From IMG/VR virus record IMGVR_UViG_3300017951_000182, positions 1 through 20,118 of that record: DNA of 20,118 bases. One strand, 5' to 3'. The position numbers and the translations under genes are program-made. Source of the DNA: a virus. The notes under the pieces were generated by a model. The model was not told the origin of the DNA. It ran no database searches and saw nothing but the letters and a program-made list of their open reading frames with translations. Each line of letters starts with the position of its first letter. Positions within the stretch are counted from its first letter, which is position 1. Of this stretch, positions 7,262-14,708 are shown one piece after another.

Positions 7262-7760
7262 ATACGTTAAAGCTATTATCACGGAAACTCATTTGGGCAT
7301 ACTTGAACGATGCCTGTGCTGTAACAACACTCTCTTCTCCTATTGTAGCATCAAATTGAATTTGAGACAAGGAGAACGGGAACATGTATCTAAAATCTGC
7401 TACAAGGTTTGCATTAAAATTTGACGTAAGGATTGTAAGTTGTGCGCTTGAAAGATACAGTGGCGCTGTATTTTCAGACTGTCCGTTGTTTCGTATCCAA
7501 TTAAATATCTCAGCATAGTTATGCATATCTTCATCAATAATAAAGGTAGCTTGTAAGTCCCCATAACTTACACCACCCCCACCTATAATAGGAAAAGATC
7601 TAAATCTAGTTGGAACATCAGTAAATGGAACTGAAATGTCAGGAAAATTAACTGCTTGGCAAAAGAACTCTGTGTCTGGAAAAATTTCAAAGTTCATTTT
7701 AAATCCCTGTGGGGATAAAAAATTCCTGTTTCTTGGTTGTTCTTTATACCAATCAGACAT
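7248..7760 (-). CDS. Tail-tube-fold virion structural protein
   Basis: A 170-residue protein. The order of its segments (NFLSPQGFKMNFEIFPDTEF, FFCQAVNFPDISVPFTDVPT, then FIIDEDMHNYAEIFNWI, ending FPFSLSQIQFDATIGEESVV and ASFKYAQMSF) parallels the tail-tube beta-barrel seen in the gp19 protein of this same window: a tube-face N-terminus, a central Asp/Glu plus Trp helix, and a closing strand pair. It is therefore probably a tube, tube-initiator or tail-completion component. Relatives may be listed as gp3, gp54 or simply structural protein, and I cannot choose between them. It overlaps the oxygenase stop by 8 bases and the uvsY start by 14, so it is expressed with recombination genes rather than with the main tail cluster. 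Confidence 0.75.
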   Translation of the reverse strand: MSDWYKEQPRNRNFLSPQGFKMNFEIFPDTEFFCQAVNFPDISVPFTDVPTRFRSFPIIGGGGVSYGDLQATFIIDEDMHNYAEIFNWIRNNGQSENTAPLYLSSAQLTILTSNFNANLVADFRYMFPFSLSQIQFDATIGEESVVTAQASFKYAQMSFRDNSFNVYDPN

Positions 7761-8358
7761 TTGTTGTACCTATAAATTTAAATGCTATCGTAAATCTGTA
7801 CGCTGGACCTATACCCGTTGCTGGAGTTGCCATATGTGGAATTCTGGAATCAAATATTGCAACACGACCTGGTTTAAATTCTATCGCTTTTACGATATCC
7901 TCTCCAGAAGAATTGTATAATAATGTTGAACCTCCCCAGTTAGATTTCCACTCTATATTTGCATAATATAAAAATGTTTTAGGTACATGATTTTGTTTTC
8001 TACCCATGTAATCCATGTGGATATTATAGATATCGCTTTTTATACCTAAATTTACATATGCTGATTGTATATTGGAAGACATATCTAGAAAAGGTGAAAA
8101 TATATTTCTCCTCCTTTCGTCAAGTAATCCAGATAAAACTATATCATCATCCGTTAGTTCAGAAACTAATCTATCTTGTGGATTATTTTGTACATCTTGC
8201 CGACTTTGATTTCCCAAATAGTATGAACGTTTCATACACATCATGTAAATCAAATTAATTTCGTTATAGTTAAAACAGTCGTCTAATATAATTATATTAC
8301 TGCTTCCAAATACATCATCTTCATAATTTAGTTTCTGGATTTTGGGAGATATAGTCAT
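7753..8358 (-). CDS. 2OG-Fe(II) oxygenase (prolyl-4-hydroxylase-like)
   Basis: A 201-residue protein from the ATG at 8358. Motifs read clearly: H114-M-D116 in IYNIHMDYMG, a WGGSTLLYNSSGED turn, FKPGRVAIFDSRIPHM with distal H175, and YRFTIAFKF with R188. H-x-D, His and Arg are the iron and 2-oxoglutarate ligands of this family. Cyanophages often carry several such enzymes, with substrates that are mostly unknown. Earlier in-frame starts (ATG at 8376 and 8382, TTG at 8403) are possible but would deepen the overlap with the preceding small ORF. Sampled GC is about 27%, lower than the capsid genes. It is coupled by an 8-base overlap to the tail-tube-like gene. Confidence 0.88.
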   Translation of the reverse strand: MTISPKIQKLNYEDDVFGSSNIIILDDCFNYNEINLIYMMCMKRSYYLGNQSRQDVQNNPQDRLVSELTDDDIVLSGLLDERRRNIFSPFLDMSSNIQSAYVNLGIKSDIYNIHMDYMGRKQNHVPKTFLYYANIEWKSNWGGSTLLYNSSGEDIVKAIEFKPGRVAIFDSRIPHMATPATGIGPAYRFTIAFKFIGTTNV

Positions 8359-8473
8359 GCCAATAAAAATTTTCATCTTCATACAGAGGACATGGTTCCT
8401 CAAAGAGGATGTCCATTTTGTATTTAGTTACCCTGCCCAGCAGTTCTATAAATTCTTTATCTTGAATACTCAT
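8321..8473 (-). CDS. Small hypothetical ORF (50 residues) overlapping the oxygenase start
   Basis: Starts MSIQDKEFIELLGRVTKYKM and ends in an acidic, aromatic tail (CPLYEDENFYWHDYISQN). It overlaps the previous 49-residue ORF by 17 bases and the oxygenase start by 38 bases, in different frames. I do not recognise it. The amphipathic N-terminal helix and nested overlaps typical of phage gene strings favour a real gene, but no strong ribosome-binding site is visible and the overlap with the oxygenase is long. Confidence 0.5.
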   Translation of the reverse strand: MSIQDKEFIELLGRVTKYKMDILFEEPCPLYEDENFYWHDYISQNPETKL

Positions 8474-8606
8474 CTATTTTGTCGAGAATTCTGTTTAATT
8501 CGTAGTGTGCTCCGTCATGCCACTCACCACCTTTATTAATATGTGTTCCATTATAAAGTTCATTCTTACATTTCAAAACAAAGTTTTTAATCTCGTCTCT
8601 AGTCAT
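8457..8606 (-). CDS. Small hypothetical ORF (49 residues) after gp23
   Basis: Begins MTRDEIKNFVLKCKNELYNG and continues THINKGGEWHDGAHYELNRI, ending DKIDEYSR. The composition is protein-like: an amphipathic N-terminal helix, a Gly/His/Trp turn and a closing helix. It is the first gene after the gp23 terminator, so it should head the transcript for the oxygenase, tail-tube-like, UvsY and UvsW genes. No convincing promoter or strong Shine-Dalgarno sequence was found in the 45 bases between. Function unknown. Confidence 0.6.
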   Translation of the reverse strand: MTRDEIKNFVLKCKNELYNGTHINKGGEWHDGAHYELNRILDKIDEYSR

Positions 8607-8649
8607 AGTATTTCTAGGCACAAGCACTTAAGCAATTACAACTATGTAT

Positions 8650-8676
8650 AAAAAAAGGACCCCCTTGCGGGAGTCC
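8650..8676 (-). terminator. Rho-independent terminator after gp23
   Basis: On the minus strand GGACTCCC and GGGGGTCC form an 8-bp stem (one G-U pair) capped by a GCAA tetraloop of the stable GNRA type and followed by seven T. It lies about 25 bases after the gp23 stop and closes the late capsid operon. Confidence 0.93.
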
Positions 8677-8699
8677 TGTGTCGGTTTATGAACAAGATA

Positions 8700-10178
8700 T
8701 CACATGAGGTTCTTGATAGTAACTCTTCTGTAATACTGGTTACGGTTTGCAGTGAGATCTCCTTGGTCAGGATCACCATTTGCCTTAGTAACGAATGGGT
8801 TCGCAACCATGCCGTAGCGGGTCTTGAACGCAATCTTGGGCTGGAAGGTGTTAGGATCGATGCTGCGTAGTTGCTGGAGGGGAACATATGGGCAGTAGAA
8901 TAGACCTGCGTCATATGCATTAGAACCCTTATAACCCATTACATAGTAGTGGGTGTCAGCGATGTTAGCAGAATATGGGTCAATGTAGACAGCAATGCGT
9001 CCGTTCATTGTACCAACTCTGAGGTTACCGGTATCGTCAACTTCGCCAATACCAGGACCACCTGCACCGTTTAGACCTGAGGAATAGTCAAGAACACCTG
9101 CCATTGCCATTGCGGAAGCAACGTCAGCAGAAGTGATCATGAAGTTACCCTTGCCTCTACGGGTCTCTTGTGCGATAGCGTTAGCGTCACGCTCCATCTG
9201 GAACATTAGACCCTTCCACTTCTCAACAGACCAACGTCCGTTGGAGTCAACGTCTAGGTCGAATAGACCAGCGGCAGCAACGTTGTTCTGTGCGCCAGGC
9301 TTAGCGATGGTATAAACTGTACGAACAACTTCACGGTTGATTTCAGCAAGAATCTCGCTGGAAAGAAGGTTCGAAAGTTCTCCCTCTGCATCAAGACCAT
9401 GAATTGCTCTGAGGTCTTGTGCTAGTTCTAGAGTGTACTCTGCTTTGAGTGCTCTGGTTCTTGCGAACACAGAAGTCTTCTCAATGCTGAATGACATCTC
9501 GTTGAATAGAGTTCCTGCTGCTCCTAGAGTCTCAGCAACGTCTCTTTCAATTCCACGAACTCCAGATGCTCCACCCTCGTAAGAACCACCGTCGTTGAGT
9601 AGACCAGGGTTTGCTTCTAGGTTGCCAGCTTGTTGTGACTGAACAGTTCCTAGTGGTGATAGGTTATCGCCACCGGCACCTGTGTAATCAATGTTGTAGT
9701 CTGCAATTCCATTAGTCTCTGAAGAAGGAGATGTAGCAGAGAAGTTAGGATCAGGTTCGTTGAAGAGTGCTTCAGGACCACCGCGTAGGGTAGAACCTTG
9801 CTCCTGATACTGTGACTTCATTGCGAAGATTAGTCCAGTAGGACCGTTCATGGGCTGAACGCCACAGATGTCATATGCCATTAGGTTAGGCATTGAACGT
9901 CTGATTAGTCCAATTAGAATTGGGTCGAAACCAGCAAGTCCGCCTGTTTCAGGAGTAGCTGCTAGTCCGCCACCGGATAATGCTCCTCCGGTTGCATCTA
10001 AACCACCAACAGTGTTGGGGGCTTCTGTTAACATGCCACGCTCTTGCGCGATCATGTTTGCTGTGTTCTCTAGTAGTTGAGCGGTTACTGCTTTCTTATG
10101 CTTATCTTGAATAGACTCGCCTTCGTTAAGAACAGGTGCCCACTTATTTACTAGAGCTCTTGGGGTTGTGTCCAACAT
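8700..10178 (-). CDS. 23: gp23, major capsid protein
   Basis: A 492-residue precursor of the hexameric capsid subunit. Features include the N-terminal MLDTTPRALVNKWAPVLNEG helix, SMPNLMAYDICGVQPMNGPT (the conserved domain just after the propeptide), and GPTGLIFAMKSQY, followed by a long HK97-like shell domain; length is near T4 gp23 (521). LTE at residues 50-52 followed by Ala matches the (L/I)xE consensus cut by the T4 prohead protease, predicting removal of the first 52 residues. It follows gp22 by 35 bases without a late promoter in the gap, so it is probably read from the gp22 promoter. A weak GAG lies about 7 bases before the ATG, and a strong terminator follows. Confidence 0.96.
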   Translation of the reverse strand: MLDTTPRALVNKWAPVLNEGESIQDKHKKAVTAQLLENTANMIAQERGMLTEAPNTVGGLDATGGALSGGGLAATPETGGLAGFDPILIGLIRRSMPNLMAYDICGVQPMNGPTGLIFAMKSQYQEQGSTLRGGPEALFNEPDPNFSATSPSSETNGIADYNIDYTGAGGDNLSPLGTVQSQQAGNLEANPGLLNDGGSYEGGASGVRGIERDVAETLGAAGTLFNEMSFSIEKTSVFARTRALKAEYTLELAQDLRAIHGLDAEGELSNLLSSEILAEINREVVRTVYTIAKPGAQNNVAAAGLFDLDVDSNGRWSVEKWKGLMFQMERDANAIAQETRRGKGNFMITSADVASAMAMAGVLDYSSGLNGAGGPGIGEVDDTGNLRVGTMNGRIAVYIDPYSANIADTHYYVMGYKGSNAYDAGLFYCPYVPLQQLRSIDPNTFQPKIAFKTRYGMVANPFVTKANGDPDQGDLTANRNQYYRRVTIKNLM

Positions 10179-10213
10179 TTTTTTAGCTCTGTGTTAAAGT
10201 GTACTGTTAAAAA

Positions 10214-11380
10214 TTACGAATTCCAGTTACGAAGAACTCTTACGGTTGCCGCCATTGCTGGTGACATCTCCTCAGTGATTTCTACTGGATTTTCATCAAC
10301 TGTAGACTTGACTGCCTCGGTCTTAAAATAAGACTCGCGGATAGTGGTGAGTTTCTTTGTGTAATCCTCTGTGGATTTGAAATCTACACCCTCAGCAAGT
10401 GCTGCTAGTTTTTCTTTCTGAGTATCAGCTAGACCTTCTGAAACTTGGTTCAGAATTACGACGCTTTTTACCTCAGAGAGTTGCTTACTAATTTCAATAT
10501 TGCTCTTAACTTGCTCGTTAAGGCGGTCTTCCATTTCACGAATAGTTTCAGCCATTCCTTCTACGACATCAATTTTGTCGTCTGGAATATTGACGTGGTT
10601 CGCACTTAATACATTAAGGAAACCGGAAATAAGTTCCTCATTAAGTTCGTTTTTGATACCACGATCAATCGCTACTTGGTTTTCTTCCAACCAGCGGTTA
10701 ATAGCGTAGTTCACTGTGCCATCAACTTCCTCGCTAATTTCTGCCTTAGCAGTCGATACTTGCTTATCAAGTTCAGTGGCAAAGTGTTCTACAAGCTTGT
10801 CGTACTCTTCAGAAATCTTAGCTTTAACTGCTGCTTCGAAGATGGTTTCAATCTTCTCTTTGTACTCTTCAGTTAATTCTAGACCTTCTGTGAGTGCTTT
10901 TACATCATCAGATACATCAAATCCTTCGAACGATGGTTTGATTGGATATGTTACCGCAGGACCTACAGATGTAGCATATGCTACTTCAGCACCGACAGTA
11001 GGAGCGGGGTCAGGGTGATGATTACCATGACGCTGTTGTGGGTCGCCAGATACTTGGGAAACAGGAGCGGCCGCTTTGGCACCAGGATTCTCTTCTCCAT
11101 CTTCATCATTACTGTGAAGTGGTGCGGATGTACTTCCACCTAAATCTGTAACTGACTGTGTTCCTGGTACAACGTCGGTTCCCACTGTTGGAGCGGGGTC
11201 ACCGGACATTTTATTGCGCTGCTGGGGATCACCCGAAACAGCGGATGGGTCCGAACCAGAACCAGGAATTACGTCTGCCTTCACAGTTGGAGCGGGTTCC
11301 GCTGTCATTGTTGGCATACTTTCCATCAAATTGTTCTGAGTTACAAACTCACCAAACTTTTCGTTTAACATATCTGACAT
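10214..11380 (-). CDS. 22: gp22, prohead core scaffolding protein
   Basis: The 388-residue main scaffold around which the prohead assembles; in T4 it is degraded by gp21 during maturation. The assignment rests on position between the protease and capsid genes and on a highly charged, coiled-coil-rich C-terminal half (about 160-340, for example EIETIF-type helices and NEQVKSNIEISKQLSEVKSV). It is longer than T4 gp22 (about 270). The extra length is an N-terminal Pro/Gly-rich region with near-repeats: PAPTV units at about 29, 62 and 125, and SGDPQQR at 49-55 and 111-117. LTEG at 163-166 and LTEE at 169-172 could be protease sites. GAGGG precedes the ATG and a late promoter lies 40 bases upstream. 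Confidence 0.9.
   Translation of the reverse strand: MSDMLNEKFGEFVTQNNLMESMPTMTAEPAPTVKADVIPGSGSDPSAVSGDPQQRNKMSGDPAPTVGTDVVPGTQSVTDLGGSTSAPLHSNDEDGEENPGAKAAAPVSQVSGDPQQRHGNHHPDPAPTVGAEVAYATSVGPAVTYPIKPSFEGFDVSDDVKALTEGLELTEEYKEKIETIFEAAVKAKISEEYDKLVEHFATELDKQVSTAKAEISEEVDGTVNYAINRWLEENQVAIDRGIKNELNEELISGFLNVLSANHVNIPDDKIDVVEGMAETIREMEDRLNEQVKSNIEISKQLSEVKSVVILNQVSEGLADTQKEKLAALAEGVDFKSTEDYTKKLTTIRESYFKTEAVKSTVDENPVEITEEMSPAMAATVRVLRNWNS
10970..11299 (-). repeat. Imperfect repeats in the gp22 N-terminal region
   Basis: Codons 28-137 of gp22 encode three copies of an (E/D)PAPTV-x2-(D/E)V unit (residues 28-41, 61-74, 124-137) and two copies of SGDPQQR (49-55, 111-117). The corresponding DNA also repeats (for example the cccactgttggagcggggtc type segment), suggesting growth by internal duplication. 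Confidence 0.75.
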
Positions 11381-11419
11381 CTGAGTTTCCCTCTTAACTT
11401 TGATATTTAGTGCTGTAGT

Positions 11420-11427
11420 TATTTATT
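11420..11427 (-). promoter_or_regulatory. Late promoter (AATAAATA) for gp22-gp23
   Basis: Minus-strand AATAAATA lies 39 bases before the gp22 ATG and overlaps the TAA stop of gp21. It matches the T4-type late -10 element TATAAATA at 7 of 8 positions and sits in the same place as the other late elements in this window. Confidence 0.75.
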
Positions 11428-12082
11428 AAATTAATTTGTTTGAGACATACGCCTCAAACGCTTTCACAATGCGCTCTTGGAGCTCATGTGATGGAGCAGT
11501 ATCTATGCTGCGCTTCATTTCTGAAATGTGGCGTTCCTTTAGGATGCCACCTTCCCATACCCATTCTTTACCTTCCATGATTCCATTAACAAATGCATCA
11601 GGAGCGGAAGGATCTGCTACAATATCAGCAGCAGTAGCGAGCATAAAATCGTCACGAACATAATTAGCACCATTCTTTTCTTCTAGGGAACCCATACCTC
11701 GGGAGGAAACTCCTAGCTTCACACCTTCATTAATTAGATTCTTTGCCAATGCACCTTGTGGCATTGACTCTAGAATTTTTGCTTTACCAATAAAATTATT
11801 TCCCTCTTTTCTTAGGGATGTAATTTTATGTGAGATAAGATGTAAGTTGATAGTTGGACCATCAGGGTGTCCCAGTTCTCCAACTGCTCTACCAGACTTT
11901 ACATACTCTTCGTTATATCTACCAACTTCTCTTTCTAGAACTGATAGTGGATAGACTCTACCATTACGATTTTTAATCTCGGACTGAAGAAATACTCCTT
12001 CAATATACAGATTCTTTTTGCCATCAGACTCTTCAGTGAGAATCTGAACGTGTTCAAAATTTCCTTCTGTAATTAGTTTCAT
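11426..12082 (-). CDS. 21: gp21, prohead core protease
   Basis: Serine protease of the herpesvirus-assemblin/T4 gp21 type that matures the prohead by cleaving scaffold and capsid precursors after (L/I)xE. In its 218 residues the conserved GELGHPDGP (68-76) supplies the catalytic His (H72), and LGVSSRGMG (123-131) supplies the nucleophile Ser (S126 or S127). IKNRNGRVYPLSVLEREV (36-53) is a typical family segment. Length matches T4 gp21 (212). The ATG overlaps the preceding stop as ATGA, so it is coupled to the small prohead core gene. Confidence 0.95.
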   Translation of the reverse strand: MKLITEGNFEHVQILTEESDGKKNLYIEGVFLQSEIKNRNGRVYPLSVLEREVGRYNEEYVKSGRAVGELGHPDGPTINLHLISHKITSLRKEGNNFIGKAKILESMPQGALAKNLINEGVKLGVSSRGMGSLEEKNGANYVRDDFMLATAADIVADPSAPDAFVNGIMEGKEWVWEGGILKERHISEMKRSIDTAPSHELQERIVKAFEAYVSNKLI

Positions 12083-12273
12083 TCTTCTGGTTCCTCTGTG
12101 GTATTATCCATAATCTCGTCATACATTGTTTGAGCAACTACTTGTTTGTAGGTGTCAATAACTTCTGACGATTTAGCAAGCATCACATCATTGAGAAGGT
12201 CAATAGCAGTTGCACGGTCGCCATTTGAAATGGCATCCACTGCCTTCTCTAGAGATTGATTAGTATCAGACAT
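12079..12273 (-). CDS. Small prohead core protein, gp67/gp68-like
   Basis: A 64-residue helical acidic protein. The pattern LEKAVDAISNGDRATAIDLL, then DVMLAKSSEVIDTYKQVVAQ, resembles the short helical repeat of T4-type prohead core proteins: a helix ending in NGD, then A...L...ML..K......K..VA. Position between the portal gene (20) and protease gene (21) is where T4 keeps 67 and 68. I cannot decide which of the two it replaces; it is shorter than gp68 (141) and near gp67 (80). A late promoter lies 22 bases upstream and its TGA overlaps the gp21 start. Confidence 0.7.
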   Translation of the reverse strand: MSDTNQSLEKAVDAISNGDRATAIDLLNDVMLAKSSEVIDTYKQVVAQTMYDEIMDNTTEEPEE

Positions 12274-12295
12274 AACTATAATTGGTTAGCAATAT

Positions 12296-12303
12296 TATTT
12301 ATT
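12296..12303 (-). promoter_or_regulatory. Late promoter (AATAAATA) for the small core protein and gp21
   Basis: Minus-strand AATAAATA, 22 bases before the ATG at 12273 and overlapping the gp20 TAA stop codon. It belongs to the same NATAAATA series as the elements before gp18, gp20 and gp22. Confidence 0.7.
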
Positions 12304-14014
12304 TAGACGAAGAACTTGGTTTAGACGCTGGAGGTTTAGGCGCAGCCTTCATTTTCTTCATCTCACGCTCATGGTCTGCAGCAGCAATCTCTTGCTCCCT
12401 TTCATGATCGTCAGCATCTGCTTGTGCTTCCAACTCTGGAGCAAAAGCATCATTCTGTCTATCCATCATATCGAATGTATTAATATCAGCAGGTGACATA
12501 GCAAGACCAAGATTAATCTCAGCGTTCATTTGCTTATCAATCTCCTTATATTCTTTCTCACTTTGTTGGAGAACGTTTTTACGAATCCATTCAATAGAAA
12601 CGTACTTGCCAACAAACGGATCAAACTGTGTGGCAATTTGAATTCTTTGTAAGTTAAGTTCTGCTTCTTTGAGTTCGTTGAAGTGATTGTCGAATAGAAA
12701 ATCATATTGAATATGTTCCTTCATCTCCTCCCAATCATCGGGAGTAATAACACGCTTAAGAACTAGTTGCGTCTTCAACATATCATTGAAGATTTCGCCA
12801 AACCTCTTGCGGAGACGACCAATAAACTTAGTGAACTTCAGTTCATCTCTAAGTACCTCAGTTGTTTTACCAAGATTAAATCCTTTGTTGTCGTCAGTTA
12901 AACGTGAAGGTGGTAGGTTAAGTGAGTTGTAAAGTTTCTTCTTGAAATACTCAAGGTCTTTAAGTTCACCAAGATTTTGACCACCTGGTAGTACAGAGAT
13001 TTCAGTTCCTCTACCACCCTCACGACGAGGAAGCCAGAAGTCTTCAAGCATACTCATATGCTTTTTGTCATCTCTAATCTCACCAGTGTTTGCATCATAA
13101 ACTAATTTATTACGATAGCGGTTCATCACATCTCTAAGGTATTGCTCTGCTTTTACCTTAGGTAGATTACCAACATCAATGTAAAAAATTCTTCTTTCTG
13201 GTGCGCGTGATAAACGATAGATAACAATCGCATCCTCAATCATACGCAACTGATTATGTACTTTGATTGCCTTATGCAGGAAACTAAGAGTCATTTTCTT
13301 AGTCATATCTTGCAGTCCAGAACCGCAATATGTAATAGCATCTGCTGCAATCCTCACACCTTGACTAATACCATAGTCAGAGGTTCCAGTTACTGCAGGT
13401 AGATTGCCACCAAAACCTTTAGGATTATAGACATAGTAATCAATGTACTCACCCCAGTCATACTCCAAAGCACTGCCTTGGATAGTGTGTTTTGTTTGCT
13501 CATCTTTGCCAATCTTCTGTCTAACTTTTTTAATTTTAAGAGGATCAATCTGTCTTAGTTCAGTGATACCCTTAGTTGGATTAGCAAGATCTACAACTTT
13601 GTGATAATATAAACGACCATCAATATACCATTGCCTAATAATATTGTGTGCATTTAAATCAAAATTAAGGAGTTTAAGAATGTATTCAAACTCATCTCTA
13701 ATTTTTCTTTTTAATGTTGCCCCCGCTTGTAAATTTGATAACTCAATTTCTACAGGTGCATCTTTAGCATCAGTAACTAAAAATTCATTTACAATTTCAT
13801 CTACAGAAGAATCAATCTCTGGATGCAACGCCATAGCACGATAGCGTTTAATTAAATCAAATTCATTTCTGGCATTACCACCTTCAACATCAACATATGT
13901 ACCAAAATAACCACCGGCTACGGTGGTTACGTCTTCATTAGAAGACGGCGGAACTGGAGATTGACCCTTCAGCTCCGCCGGATTGTTGATGAGAAATCCA
14001 AATAATTTACTCAT
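12299..14014 (-). CDS. 20: gp20, portal vertex protein
   Basis: A 571-residue portal subunit; twelve copies form the DNA gate and nucleate prohead assembly. Conserved segments include IYRLSRAPERRIFYIDVGNL (265-284) and EDFWLPRREGGRGTEISVLP (324-343), both hallmarks of T4-like gp20 and often used as cyanophage markers, plus KKLYNSLNLPPSRL (359-372). It is somewhat longer than T4 gp20 (524), the excess being a charged C-terminal tail of DHERE-type repeats ending in Lys/Pro/Ser-rich residues. A consensus late promoter precedes it. No clear Shine-Dalgarno sequence is seen before the ATG. Confidence 0.97.
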   Translation of the reverse strand: MSKLFGFLINNPAELKGQSPVPPSSNEDVTTVAGGYFGTYVDVEGGNARNEFDLIKRYRAMALHPEIDSSVDEIVNEFLVTDAKDAPVEIELSNLQAGATLKRKIRDEFEYILKLLNFDLNAHNIIRQWYIDGRLYYHKVVDLANPTKGITELRQIDPLKIKKVRQKIGKDEQTKHTIQGSALEYDWGEYIDYYVYNPKGFGGNLPAVTGTSDYGISQGVRIAADAITYCGSGLQDMTKKMTLSFLHKAIKVHNQLRMIEDAIVIYRLSRAPERRIFYIDVGNLPKVKAEQYLRDVMNRYRNKLVYDANTGEIRDDKKHMSMLEDFWLPRREGGRGTEISVLPGGQNLGELKDLEYFKKKLYNSLNLPPSRLTDDNKGFNLGKTTEVLRDELKFTKFIGRLRKRFGEIFNDMLKTQLVLKRVITPDDWEEMKEHIQYDFLFDNHFNELKEAELNLQRIQIATQFDPFVGKYVSIEWIRKNVLQQSEKEYKEIDKQMNAEINLGLAMSPADINTFDMMDRQNDAFAPELEAQADADDHEREQEIAAADHEREMKKMKAAPKPPASKPSSSSK

Positions 14015-14043
14015 AACATAAGGTCTATAACTGTGCTATGACC

Positions 14044-14051
14044 TATTTATA
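14044..14051 (-). promoter_or_regulatory. Late promoter (TATAAATA) for gp20
   Basis: Exact T4 late consensus TATAAATA on the minus strand, 29 bases before the gp20 ATG and just after the gp19 stop. This is the cleanest late element in the window. Confidence 0.88.
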
Positions 14052-14059
14052 GAAGTAAA

Positions 14060-14668
14060 TTAGTTAGTTACTCCAGGGTTGTTACTTGCACCTTCTCTAC
14101 CACCTGCGGCAGCCTGCCAGTAGGAATACTGGAACTCAACTGTAAATTCTTCAATCTGGTCATTGCTATCATAAGCAAGATCGATTTGAGAAACTGAAGT
14201 TGGGAAAGCGTACTTAAGTTCGTATGCTCTGATGATTCTACCGTTAGTACCTGCACCCGTTACATCTGTTTCTTGTCCTCTTTCCAACTGGTTGACGACA
14301 ACATCAACTGAATACTTATCATCTCCAGCAAGGTTAGGAAGATCCGCACCATTAAAGTTATGGTTGTTAATTGCATTCAACCATGCTTCAAAGTATGCTC
14401 TACTCTTCATGTCCTTATCAGCAAAGAATGTAGCAGACCATGTATCGAAGGTTCTATCACCTGCGATTTTAATTGTTCTACCACGGAAAGGAACTTCAAT
14501 AACACCCAAGTTGGAACCTGGTAGTGCTGCTGACTTACATAGAAGGTCAGTTAGTTTCTTATCTTCTGCACTCAATCCCACAAATTCTGGGAATGGAATG
14601 CTCACACTGAACAGATTTGGTTTTACACCTTGTCCAATCTTTGTGATAAATGAACTCATTGATGCCAT
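14060..14668 (-). CDS. 19: gp19, tail tube protein
   Basis: A 202-residue subunit of the inner tail tube through which DNA passes. The block IKIAGDRTFDTWSATF (66-81) corresponds to the INVAGDRTFDDW block of T4 gp19, followed by a helix with FEAWLNAINNH and a C-terminal AYELKYAFPTSVSQIDLAYD strand pair. It is longer than T4 gp19 (163). It sits 40 bases after the sheath gene with a strong AGAGG ribosome-binding site 8 bases before the ATG and no NATAAATA in the gap, so it is probably read from the gp18 promoter, giving sheath and tube in one message. Confidence 0.95.
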   Translation of the reverse strand: MASMSSFITKIGQGVKPNLFSVSIPFPEFVGLSAEDKKLTDLLCKSAALPGSNLGVIEVPFRGRTIKIAGDRTFDTWSATFFADKDMKSRAYFEAWLNAINNHNFNGADLPNLAGDDKYSVDVVVNQLERGQETDVTGAGTNGRIIRAYELKYAFPTSVSQIDLAYDSNDQIEEFTVEFQYSYWQAAAGGREGASNNPGVTN

Positions 14669-14708
14669 GTTTTTTTACCTCTTTTTTTGTTGTTTGGAAA
14701 AATAATTA

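Noticed and set aside
8607-8649. Promoter between the gp23 terminator and the 49-residue ORF
   Set aside because: The best pair (TTGCTT, 17 bases, AATACT) is too weak. How this gene string is transcribed remains open.
8642-8920. Minus-strand 92-residue frame at the gp23 3' end
   Set aside because: It runs in the wrong frame through gp23 and through the terminator hairpin; composition is not protein-like.
14232-14705. Plus-strand 157-residue frame opposite gp19
   Set aside because: Antisense shadow of a clearly assigned tail tube gene.
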